From Pseudofrankia sp. DC12 (lineage in GTDB: Bacteria > Actinomycetota > Actinomycetes > Frankiales > Frankiaceae): a DNA stretch of 64,000 nt. Below, piece by piece: positions 34,899 through 43,039 of the stretch (position 1 is its first letter; every line of letters starts with the position of its first letter). The stretch spans positions 3,984,540-4,048,539 of the forward strand of contig NZ_KQ031391.1 of assembly GCF_000966285.1 (NCBI RefSeq), given 5' to 3'. The translations under genes were made by a program, and so were the position numbers. Below the pieces are notes generated by a model, which worked only from the letters and a program-made list of their open reading frames with translations, ran no database searches and was not told the DNA's origin.

Positions 34899-36625
34899 CG
34901 CCGACTGCGGCCGGTGCCGCACTCCCGCCCCTCCCACCGGCAGCTTTCGCGGCGGCTGAGCCGCAGCGCAGAAAAAGAGCCGTGATCTACCTGCGCGTAT
35001 CCACTGCCAAGCAGGTACACCGCGACGACGATCCCGACGGCTACTCCCTGCCCGCCCAGCGCGAGGCCTGTGACCGCAAAGCCGAAAGCCTGGACGCCGA
35101 GGTGGTCGCGGTATTCGTCGACCGAGGCGAGTCTGCCAAGACGGCGGACCGGCGCGAGTTCCAAAAGATGCTGGCCTTCGTCAAGCAGCAGGGCGACATT
35201 GACTACGTCATCCTGGACAAAGTGGACCGCTTCGCCCGTAACCGGCGGGACGACGCCAACATCATGTTCGAGCTGAAGACCGTGGGTACCTCGCTCATAA
35301 GCGTCAAGGAAAATATAGACGAGACGCCGGGCGGCCAGCTGCTTCACGCCATCATGGCCGGTATTGCTGAGTTCTACTCACGCAACCTGGCGACCGAAGC
35401 CCTGAAAGGCATGACCCAGAAGGCCAAGGTTGGTGGGACACCGGGCCGGGCGCCCGTTGGGTATCTGAACACCCGCCAGCGCATCGAGGGCCGCGAAGTC
35501 GCCATCGTCATTGTCGACCCGGAGCGGGCGCCGCTGATCCGGTGGGCCTTCGAGGTGTATGCCACGGGGGAGTGGACCATCCGGCAGTTGGTAGAAGCCT
35601 TGGCCGAGAAGGGTCTTAAGGCCTTGCCGCACGGCAAGAAAATACCTGGGCCGCTTGTGGCAGCACACATATCGCGGATCTTGCGGAACCGTTATTACAT
35701 TGGCAGGGTTACGTTCAAGGGAATCGAGTACGAGGGCCGCCACGAACCGCTGATCTCAGAAGATCTTTTCCATCGAGTCCAGGAGATGCTAGATTTGCAC
35801 AATGTGGCCGGTGAGAAGCGGCGGGTGAACAACCACTATCTCAAGAGCACGGTGTACTGCGGCACCTGCGGTGAGCGCCTGAGTCTCACCAACGCCAAGG
35901 GTCAGTACCTGTACTTCTACTGCCTGGGACGCCAGACCCGCCGCACCGCCTGCACCCAGCCGTTCCTGGCCGCGGACGCCGTGGAAGAAGCAGTCGTGCG
36001 CTACTGGCAGACCGTCCACCTCTCCGACGAGATGCAAGAAGCGATCCGTAACGGCGTGCGGGCTGAGATCCAGCACCGGCGGGACCAGGCAGGGCCCGAA
36101 GCTGCCCGGGCCAAGCGCCGCGTGCAGGAGCTGGCGGACGAGCGGCGGCGGCTGGCCCGAGGCGTCGTGACCGGCAGCATTCCGGAAGACCTGGCGCGCG
36201 AGGAGCAGGAGCGGATCGTCACGGAGCTTCGCCATGCCGAGACGACGCTGCGGGCCACCGAGACGATGTATGAGGACATTGAGGAGATCTTGCGGCTGAC
36301 CCTGGAGCTGGTGGGGCGGGCCGGTGATGTCTACCGGGCAGGCGGCCCGCAGGTGCGCAGGCTGGCCAACCGCTTCTTCTTCGAGCAACTCAGGGTGAGC
36401 GTGGTGGTCAACGTGACCACGGTGACGGAGGCCACGCTGCACGAGCCGATGGCGACCCTGCTAGACCCAGTCTTCCAGTCACAGATGATCCAGAACGACG
36501 CAAACCCCGGCCAAGATCTCCATGGCGTGGGCCTTGGTGGGCCGGACGACACGGTTGATCTTGATCGGGGTTTGAGAATGGTCTATTTGGTGCGCTCGGA
36601 GGGACTCGAACCCCCAACCTTCTGA
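34895..36625 (+). CDS. large serine recombinase (integrase)
   Basis: This is a 576-residue recombinase. The resolvase domain has Ser36 in YLRVSTAKQ and DKVDRFARNRRD. The recombinase domain follows (GRAPVGYLNTRQ, SRILRNRYYIGRVTFKG). A zinc ribbon (VYCGTCGERL ... YFYCLG) and a long coiled coil (RVQELADERRRLARG) complete the layout. It would integrate and excise the element. The last residues (VRSEGLEPPTF) are encoded by the tRNA-Arg gene read in the opposite direction, so this C-terminus exists only in the integrated state. Confidence 0.92.
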   Translation: MTPTAAGAALPPLPPAAFAAAEPQRRKRAVIYLRVSTAKQVHRDDDPDGYSLPAQREACDRKAESLDAEVVAVFVDRGESAKTADRREFQKMLAFVKQQGDIDYVILDKVDRFARNRRDDANIMFELKTVGTSLISVKENIDETPGGQLLHAIMAGIAEFYSRNLATEALKGMTQKAKVGGTPGRAPVGYLNTRQRIEGREVAIVIVDPERAPLIRWAFEVYATGEWTIRQLVEALAEKGLKALPHGKKIPGPLVAAHISRILRNRYYIGRVTFKGIEYEGRHEPLISEDLFHRVQEMLDLHNVAGEKRRVNNHYLKSTVYCGTCGERLSLTNAKGQYLYFYCLGRQTRRTACTQPFLAADAVEEAVVRYWQTVHLSDEMQEAIRNGVRAEIQHRRDQAGPEAARAKRRVQELADERRRLARGVVTGSIPEDLAREEQERIVTELRHAETTLRATETMYEDIEEILRLTLELVGRAGDVYRAGGPQVRRLANRFFFEQLRVSVVVNVTTVTEATLHEPMATLLDPVFQSQMIQNDANPGQDLHGVGLGGPDDTVDLDRGLRMVYLVRSEGLEPPTF

Positions 36626-36663
36626 TCCGTAGTCAGATGCTCTATCCGTTGAGCTACGAGCGC
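36588..36663 (-). tRNA. tRNA-Arg (anticodon ACG)
   Basis: The minus strand folds as a complete tRNA. The acceptor pairs GCGCTCG with CGAGCGC. A D-arm with AGCTCAACGGATAGAGC, an anticodon arm TCTGACTACGGATCAGA with ACG in the loop, and a T-arm GGGGGTTCGAGTCCC are all present. Discriminator A is followed by an encoded CCA. It marks the right boundary of the integrative element. Confidence 0.95.
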
Positions 36664-36904
36664 ATTTTTCTGTTGTCACGTGCTGCCGCCGCCCGCTCCC
36701 GCAGGCGACTGGAGCCACCTTACAGCACGACGGAGGTGTCGAACGAGCCGGTATCGGCTGCGCGGCGGGGGATGACGCCCGTCCCTGGTCCACGGGCCGG
36801 GCAGCGCGGACCGGGACGGCGATGGGACGCCCGGCGGGGATACGGGCGGTCGAAGCCGGCGAAGGGGCGGAGCGCCGCACCCGCACGCGACGCTGTGAGC
36901 AGGC

Positions 36905-37378
36905 CTACTGCTTGAGGATCTGTTCGCGCAGGATGTCCGCGTGGCCGCAGTGCTGGGCGAGTTCGCGCAACATGTGCAGGTAGACCCAGCGCAGTGGGAG
37001 CGGGCCGCGGCGGTTGCCCGTCAGCCGGTCGTCGAGGGTCAGGTCGGCTGTAGCCCGGCGGGAGGCGGCGCAGGCCGCGCGGTAGGCGGCGAGCACCGAG
37101 CCGATCGTGTCCGCGTCGGTCAGGATGAACGACTCGTCGGGGGTGGCCGGGATGCCGATCTCGGCGCGCGGACGGCCGGTCACCGCTTCGTCGAACCAGA
37201 CCTTCTCGACGAAGGTCGCGTGTTTGACCAGGCTCAGCAGCGTGGTGCGGGAGGGGACGAGGGACCTGCGGGCCTGCTCTTCGGTCAGGCCGTCAAGGCA
37301 GGCGTCGAGCATCGCGCGGTGCTGGTCGAGGAAGGTGTCGAACTGGGCCTTCGGCGGGCTGTCGATGACCTCTTCCAT
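36905..37378 (-). CDS. DinB-family (DUF664) protein
   Basis: This is a 157-residue protein from ATG 37378 with GGGAGG nine bases upstream. It has the four-helix DinB/mycothiol-S-transferase-like layout: FLDQHRAMLDACLDGLTEEQ, LLSLVKHATFVEKVWFDEAV, YRAACAASRRATADL, and WVYLHMLRELAQHCGHADIL. The spaced His residues (VKH, QHCGH) are the expected metal ligands. Members act in thiol-dependent detoxification or metal-dependent hydrolysis; the substrate here is unknown. First gene on the chromosomal side of the tRNA. Confidence 0.82.
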   Translation of the reverse strand: MEEVIDSPPKAQFDTFLDQHRAMLDACLDGLTEEQARRSLVPSRTTLLSLVKHATFVEKVWFDEAVTGRPRAEIGIPATPDESFILTDADTIGSVLAAYRAACAASRRATADLTLDDRLTGNRRGPLPLRWVYLHMLRELAQHCGHADILREQILKQ

Positions 37379-37482
37379 CGACGGGACCTCCCGGTTCACA
37401 CGGGAAGTATGCAGCATCCTGGGCGGAAACGGCAGGGTAGGCGGCCGAGCGAGGGACGCCGCGTCGCGCGCGAGGCACGTGG

Positions 37483-38964
37483 TCAGGAAGCGGTGAGGAG
37501 CTTCTTCTGGACCTTGCCCATCGCGTTGCGCGGCAGGTCGTCGACGACGCGGACCTCCCGGGGGCGTTTGTGGACGGACAGCTGTGAGGCGACGAAGTCG
37601 GCCACTGCGACTGGGTCGACCTGCGCTGTGCCGTCGCCGACCACATAGGCGACGATGCGTTGGCCCAGATCGGGGTCCGGCACGCCCACCACGGCGGCCT
37701 CGGTGATCGCGGGATGGGCGAGGAGCGCGGCCTCGACCTCGCCGGCGCCGATACGGTAGCCACCGCTTTTGATCAGGTCGACCGAGGTCCGGCCGACGAT
37801 GCGGTGCCAGCCGGCCGAGTCGATGACCGCCGCGTCACCGGTGCGGAACCAGCCGTCGGGCGTCCAGCTGGCGGCTGTCACGTCGGCGAGGCCGAGATAG
37901 CCGTCGAACAGCGACCCGCCACGGACCTGGAGCTCGCCGATCGACTCGGCGTCTCCGGCCGGCCCAGTCGCCGTGGGGGCGTCGCCGGTGTCGGGCAGGG
38001 GGCGTAGCCGGGTCTCGACGGCGGGCAGGGCCTGACCGACCCAACCGGGCCGCCGTTCGCCATCGGACCGGACCGCGACCGTGATCAGGCTCTCGGTCAT
38101 GCCGTATCGCTCGACCGGTACCAGGCCGGTCAGGCTACGCAGCCGGTCGGCGACCGGGACCGGGAGCGGCGCGCTTCCGGACACCAGCAACCGGGCCCGG
38201 TCGAGCGCCGCGGCGGCCGCCGGCTCGTCGCACACCCGCGACCAGACGGTGGGCACGCCGAAGAAGAGGCTTCCGCCGTGCTGCTCGGCCGCGGCGGCGT
38301 ACTCGGCAGGACGCGGCCGGCCGGTGTGCACAAGCGGACTTCCGACGCGCAGGGCGCCAAGGACGCCGAGCACGAGGCCATGCACATGGAACAGCGGCAA
38401 TCCGTGGACCAGCACGTCATCCGCGGTCCATGCCCAGGCGTCGGCCAGTCCGTCCAGGCAGGAGGCGATCGCACGTCGGGAGATCACAACACCCTTGGGA
38501 GCGCCGGTCGTGCCGGACGTGTACATGATCATGGCGGTCGTGCTGGGGTCGGGATCCGGGTGGGACGCGCTCGACCTGCGGGCGGGGTCGATCGTGGCGA
38601 CGGTCAGGTCGGGGCCGCCAGCGTCGGGCCGGTCCGCGTTCGCGGGTGGGTCGCCGAGCCACAGCTCGGCCTTCGAATCGGCCAGGATGTGCGCCCGTTC
38701 GCGCGGGCCCGCGTCGGCTGGCACCGGTACGACCGGGACGCCGGCGAGCAGGCAGCCGACGATGCCGACGACGGTCCGCAGGCTCGCGGACCCGTGCACC
38801 GCGACCACCGACGCCCCTGCGACCTCGTCCGCGACCGCCGTCGCGGCGGCCCACAGCTCGTCGCGCCGCAGGGCAGCGTCGGCGACTCGCACCGCCGGCC
38901 GTGACAGGTCGGCGCGACCTGTGGCCCCGGCGTCGGCAGTGCCGAGCAGGCCGTACACGTTCAC
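37483..38964 (-). CDS. acyl-CoA synthetase, malonyl-CoA-synthetase-like
   Basis: This is a 493-residue AMP-forming ligase from ATG 38964. The P-loop MIMYTSGTTGAPKGVV is near residue 147, ERYGMTES is motif A5, GWFRTGDAAV is A7, and GRTSVDLIKSGGYRIGAGEV is A8. The KSGGYRIGA hinge and the Lys in NAMGKVQKKLL agree with the MatB (malonyl-CoA synthetase) branch. It probably activates a dicarboxylic or short-chain acid to its CoA ester, but specificity cannot be read from sequence alone. Confidence 0.87.
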   Translation of the reverse strand: MNVYGLLGTADAGATGRADLSRPAVRVADAALRRDELWAAATAVADEVAGASVVAVHGSASLRTVVGIVGCLLAGVPVVPVPADAGPRERAHILADSKAELWLGDPPANADRPDAGGPDLTVATIDPARRSSASHPDPDPSTTAMIMYTSGTTGAPKGVVISRRAIASCLDGLADAWAWTADDVLVHGLPLFHVHGLVLGVLGALRVGSPLVHTGRPRPAEYAAAAEQHGGSLFFGVPTVWSRVCDEPAAAAALDRARLLVSGSAPLPVPVADRLRSLTGLVPVERYGMTESLITVAVRSDGERRPGWVGQALPAVETRLRPLPDTGDAPTATGPAGDAESIGELQVRGGSLFDGYLGLADVTAASWTPDGWFRTGDAAVIDSAGWHRIVGRTSVDLIKSGGYRIGAGEVEAALLAHPAITEAAVVGVPDPDLGQRIVAYVVGDGTAQVDPVAVADFVASQLSVHKRPREVRVVDDLPRNAMGKVQKKLLTAS

Positions 38965-39140
38965 GCTGGTACCTCCAGTTCGGCGCGGTCCCTTCCTATC
39001 CTCGTCCTCGGATGTGGACCTCGGCCGTGCGCCCGGCGACAGGGCGGCCGGGTCGCGGGAGTCCGTGGTCCGAGTCGGTACGGAGGTGTGCGTTCTGTCG
39101 TGCCGGCTGCGTTCCGCGCTGGCCCCGGCGGAGGGGCGCG

Positions 39141-42140
39141 TCAGCGGGGGCGGTAACCGGGTAGCAGAGTCTGGACCAGCTCGTTCGTCTCCGGCTCGGC
39201 GCCCGCGTCGCCGACACGGCGGCGGCCCAGGGCCGTCGGATGATCCCGCTGGGCTGCCGACCCTGACGGCAGGGCTCGGTACATCTCGGCGGCCACAGCC
39301 TGGAGGGCATGGCGGTCGCCGCGCGCGGCCACGGTGCGCAGCAGGTCACGCCACAGCGTCTCCGCCGTCGGGGCGGCGCGCAGGCCCGTCCGGCAGGCGG
39401 CCATGGCCATGGCCGTGTCGCCGGCCGTGAGACTGAGGCTGGACAGACGGTGCGCGACGTCGACGACCGCTGCCCGAATCCGTTCGGTCAGGCCAGAGGT
39501 CTTGAGCCAGCCGTACCGCCCCTCGGGAAGATCGGCCAGGACCGGGCCTGAGACCAGTCGCAGTGCCGCCGCGAGTTCGACCGCCGGCCCGCCGGCGCTG
39601 GTTCCCGCCACGCTGACGGCTTGACCTGCGGCGCCGGCCGGGTCGGCGGGCACTGCGGACCGCCGGGCCCAGGCGCTGAACTGCCGCCAGTCGCAACGGA
39701 CACCAGGGTCGAGCCGCGGCCGGCCGTCGCCGACGATCCGCAGCCGCGGGCGGCCGAGCGGATCCGCGCCGAGCCAGGCCTGGGCCCGGTGAATCGCATC
39801 GGCGACGATCTCGGTCGAGGCTCCAGCTGGCCAGAGCGCCGCGGCCAGGATCTGCGTTGGTGGGTCGGCCGGGTTCAACGCGAGATAGACGACGAGCTCG
39901 GTCAGTTCGTCGACCTGATCAGCCGGTAGCCATCCGGGCGCGCTCACCGCGGGATGGCCCAGCACCTTGATCTCCACGTCCGCCGGTGGGTCCGGTGGCT
40001 GTGCCCAGCGAGCATCCGGCGCCGCGGCCCACGGCAGATCGAGGGGCGAGGCCGGGCCGGCGGGCGACGGCCGTGGCCGGGTGGCTGGGGTACCCGGCTG
40101 CGGCCGACCGGTGTCCTGAGCGGAGCCCTCATGCTTCGGCCGTCCGGGCTTCCCTGACGACGCCGGGACCAAGATGGAGATCGGTCCGCGCGCGGCGGGC
40201 TGGCCTGGGCGGGGGAACCGGGTCGGCGGCGGGGTCGCTGGAGCGATGGTTCGGGGCATCGTCCGTGGCGACGTGTCCGGCGGCGGCGTTCCGGCCGCGG
40301 GGGCGATGCTCTGCGGGTGGGGAGCCGTCGCCCGATCGGTGACCGGCGGAAGCGGACCGGTCTGCCCGACCTCCACGATGATGGGCAGGAAGGGCTCCGG
40401 CGGTGCGGCCGGTTGCGGTGGTGCGGCGGGCTCGGGCCGTCGTGGAGGTGCGGTCGGGACCAGCAGGAACGGGCCCGGAGTCGTCGGGGGCTGGCGGGTG
40501 GGGGGACCCGCGAGTGGTCGTGCGGTGGGCGGCTCGGCGACGGGGGCGGGGATGTCGGCGTGGTCCGGCCTGCTGGCTCTGGCCGTCCAACCGGCCTGGA
40601 AGCCGCTGACCGCGCCGACGGCGTTCTCGGCGGCAGGGAGGACGCCGGCCGGCGTCGACGGGTCGTGCCAGGGATCGGCGGACCGGAACATGTCGATGAT
40701 CGACATGTAGGCATCGGCAGGCAGGCGTTGTGCTGCCACCTCGAGACCCAGGACGCCGAGTGAGAGCCGGCCGTCGCGCGAGGCGGTGAACACCCAGCGC
40801 GCGGCCGGGGTCTCGCCGACCACCACCACGCCGACTGCCTGATCCCGTCCGTGGGCGTACCGAGCGAGCAACGCTGCGGCTGCCTCGTCCGGCGGTTCGG
40901 CCAGCACCAGCAGATCCGGCGTCCACACCGCCTGGGTTCTGGCCGTCTGCCGGCCGGTCAACACCGGCCGGGCTCGGCCGCCACCGGATGACTGGGCGTT
41001 CGCCCGCCGCCGTTGGTGGGTCGTGAGCTCGGCAAGCGCGGCCTCGACGGTCTCCACGGAGCGCAGCCGGCCCGGCGCGATCGCCGAGGGGTCGTCGCCG
41101 AATCCGACCAGGTAGACCCGTAGTGCGTCTGACCAGCGGTTGGTGGCGAGCTCTACGGCGATCGATAGCGCGATCTCCCGCGCCCGCGCCGGATGGCCGC
41201 CGATCGCGATGGTGCCTGGCGCGCCCTCCAGATCCACGAGAACTCTGGCCCGCTCCGCGGCGAACCCCACGGTCGCCAGCCCGGGAAACGGCGCCGGGGT
41301 CGCCGGCGGGATCGAGGCAGCCAGGCGAGGGGGTAGCCCGTCCGGGGTGTCGGCCAGCCTGTCGACCCGCCAGGTCCCGGCCGCGGCCTTCCACCACGGC
41401 GCCGGTGGCGGCTCGGCCGGGGCGGGCGCCAGGTGCAGGACCAGCGCCTCCTCCGTGAGGGTCGCCGCGAACACCGGCGGCAACGGCCGCCCCACCGCCG
41501 CCAGCTCGGCCGACAGCAGCCGGGTGGCGCCGTCCAGGAAACGCGCGGCGCCGACGTCGGCGGCTAGGAGCAACTCCTCCCGGCGCCCACGGAACCAGTG
41601 GGCGGGCATCGTCGGCCGCCGCGCGGCCAGCTCGGCCAGCAGCCCGGCCGCCAGCAGCGAGGCACCACGCTTCGGGCGGCCTGGCTGGTCGGTGGTCTGC
41701 TCCAACCGGCCAGTCTCAGGATGCCGACTTGTCGGGGCCGGAGTGTTGGTTGGAGGAGCTCCGCCCGAGCCGCGCGCGCCCGGTTTCGTGCCGTGGCCAG
41801 GCCCCGTCGTGCTGGGGCGGCGCACGTCCGCCAGGGGCGGCCGCCGGACCGCCCGGGCCGCGGGCACCTGGCCGGGACCGCTGCCCGGGTCGTCGGCGGA
41901 CGGCTGGCGCCACCATCGCCAGGACGCGGTCAGCCGTGGCAGCAGGGGCGACGGGCCGGTCGCGGGACGCGCGAGCCAGGCCCACATCCGCTCGGCGGCA
42001 GCCGGGTCAGCCGCGTCGAGAAGCGCCGGAGGTGTTGCGTCCGCGGGGGTCGATGGCTCGGGTGGCGCCGGCTGTGTCGCGTGCTGGGCCGGTCGGGCAT
42101 GGCGGCCTCCAGCCGGCGCGCTGCCACCCCAGACCGCCAC
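39141..42140 (-). CDS. large BTAD-domain protein of the type VII-like locus
   Basis: This is a predicted 999-residue protein. The start is GTG 42140, which has GGAGG eight bases upstream; the open frame continues far upstream but overlaps other genes. The C-terminal part (residues about 722-999) is a SARP-like winged-helix plus BTAD TPR domain (VEIKVLGHPAVSAPG, DELTELVVYLALNPADPPTQ, AMAACRTGLRAAPTAETLWR). The middle is a long Pro/Ala/Thr-rich linker. Residues 180-500 form an unrecognised alpha/beta region (REELLLAADVGAARFLDG, IAIGGHPARAREIALSIAVE). It lies downstream of the WXG100 and FtsK genes. Confidence 0.75.
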   Translation of the reverse strand: MAVWGGSAPAGGRHARPAQHATQPAPPEPSTPADATPPALLDAADPAAAERMWAWLARPATGPSPLLPRLTASWRWWRQPSADDPGSGPGQVPAARAVRRPPLADVRRPSTTGPGHGTKPGARGSGGAPPTNTPAPTSRHPETGRLEQTTDQPGRPKRGASLLAAGLLAELAARRPTMPAHWFRGRREELLLAADVGAARFLDGATRLLSAELAAVGRPLPPVFAATLTEEALVLHLAPAPAEPPPAPWWKAAAGTWRVDRLADTPDGLPPRLAASIPPATPAPFPGLATVGFAAERARVLVDLEGAPGTIAIGGHPARAREIALSIAVELATNRWSDALRVYLVGFGDDPSAIAPGRLRSVETVEAALAELTTHQRRRANAQSSGGGRARPVLTGRQTARTQAVWTPDLLVLAEPPDEAAAALLARYAHGRDQAVGVVVVGETPAARWVFTASRDGRLSLGVLGLEVAAQRLPADAYMSIIDMFRSADPWHDPSTPAGVLPAAENAVGAVSGFQAGWTARASRPDHADIPAPVAEPPTARPLAGPPTRQPPTTPGPFLLVPTAPPRRPEPAAPPQPAAPPEPFLPIIVEVGQTGPLPPVTDRATAPHPQSIAPAAGTPPPDTSPRTMPRTIAPATPPPTRFPRPGQPAARGPISILVPASSGKPGRPKHEGSAQDTGRPQPGTPATRPRPSPAGPASPLDLPWAAAPDARWAQPPDPPADVEIKVLGHPAVSAPGWLPADQVDELTELVVYLALNPADPPTQILAAALWPAGASTEIVADAIHRAQAWLGADPLGRPRLRIVGDGRPRLDPGVRCDWRQFSAWARRSAVPADPAGAAGQAVSVAGTSAGGPAVELAAALRLVSGPVLADLPEGRYGWLKTSGLTERIRAAVVDVAHRLSSLSLTAGDTAMAMAACRTGLRAAPTAETLWRDLLRTVAARGDRHALQAVAAEMYRALPSGSAAQRDHPTALGRRRVGDAGAEPETNELVQTLLPGYRPR

Positions 42141-42366
42141 CGGCGACCCTCCTCTCACGCTCTGACTACTGTGCGTTGTCCCGCTATCTGCCGACAAGAG
42201 GGGACGCGGCCGTGCCGGGGCCTTCGTCCCCGCTGCCGCCCGCGTCCGACCGCCGGCCAGTCGACGCGGCGGAGCCAACCTGACGGTCATCGCCGAACCG
42301 CCGCTTCGACACCCGTTCCCGATCTCGCCAGAGGGGCGCCCGAACCCGGCCGGTGCCACATCGCAC

Positions 42367-42651
42367 TCAGCCCGCGTTCTGGATGTCGTCCTGGATCTCA
42401 CCCAGTCGGACGCGCAGCCGGTCGAGTTGGGTGTGCAGGTCGGTGAGGGTCCGCTGGTAGGACGGCCAGATCGTCGAGCGGAAGTCGGTGGCGGCGCGGC
42501 CGTCCCAGTTCTCCGGGTCGGCGAGCACGGCGGCATGGCGGCGCAGCGCGTCGAAGTTGCGCAGCAGCGGCCCGTTGACGAGGGCACCGAGGCCGCCGAC
42601 CGCCGCGACGGCCTCCGGCGTGCTGCGGACGGTCGAACCCGAGGTGGACAT
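42367..42651 (-). CDS. WXG100 family protein
   Basis: This is a 94-residue helical-hairpin protein with the turn motif NWDGRAATDFR (W-x-G class) between two helices (RNFDALRRHAAVLADPE and LTDLHTQLDRLRVRLGEIQD). It matches ESAT-6-like secreted dimers. It pairs with the next WXG100 gene and a large FtsK ATPase upstream. Start ATG 42651. Confidence 0.88.
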   Translation of the reverse strand: MSTSGSTVRSTPEAVAAVGGLGALVNGPLLRNFDALRRHAAVLADPENWDGRAATDFRSTIWPSYQRTLTDLHTQLDRLRVRLGEIQDDIQNAG

Positions 42652-42670
42652 TGTTTCTCCCTGTGCGAGC

Positions 42671-42940
42671 TCAGGCGCCCGCGTCGGCGATGCGGCGGTT
42701 GACGTCGGCGACAGAGCGAGCCAGCTCGTCGAGGCTGCCCCGCAGGTTCGCCAGGGTCGTGTCGATGTCCGGCCACACCTGGGCGCGGAAGGCCCGTGCC
42801 TTGGGGCCGTCCCAGTTCAGGGGGTTCGCCAGCGTGTCGCAGTACCGGCGCAGGTCGGCGGCGGTGGCCGCGAGGCTGGGCAGCTCGTCGCCGAGACCAC
42901 GGGCCGCGGCCTGCGCCGCCGGGGTCGTCACTGTTCTCAT
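42671..42940 (-). CDS. WXG100 family protein, second copy
   Basis: This is an 89-residue protein from ATG 42940 with NWDGPKARAFR at the turn and flanking helices (LAATAADLRRYCDTLAN, TLANLRGSLDELARSVADVN). It lies 19 bp upstream of the other WXG100 gene in the same direction, as expected for a heterodimer of exported proteins. It follows the FtsK ATPase gene by 99 bp. Confidence 0.88.
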   Translation of the reverse strand: MRTVTTPAAQAAARGLGDELPSLAATAADLRRYCDTLANPLNWDGPKARAFRAQVWPDIDTTLANLRGSLDELARSVADVNRRIADAGA

Positions 42941-43039
42941 GGCCGCTCCTTGGCCGTTCGGGGGCAGGGGTTCGTTCGGAACTGGAGTGAAATGCGTCGT
43001 CGGGCCCAGGACGTGGGGGGCGGCTCGCGGGGGAGGTGA

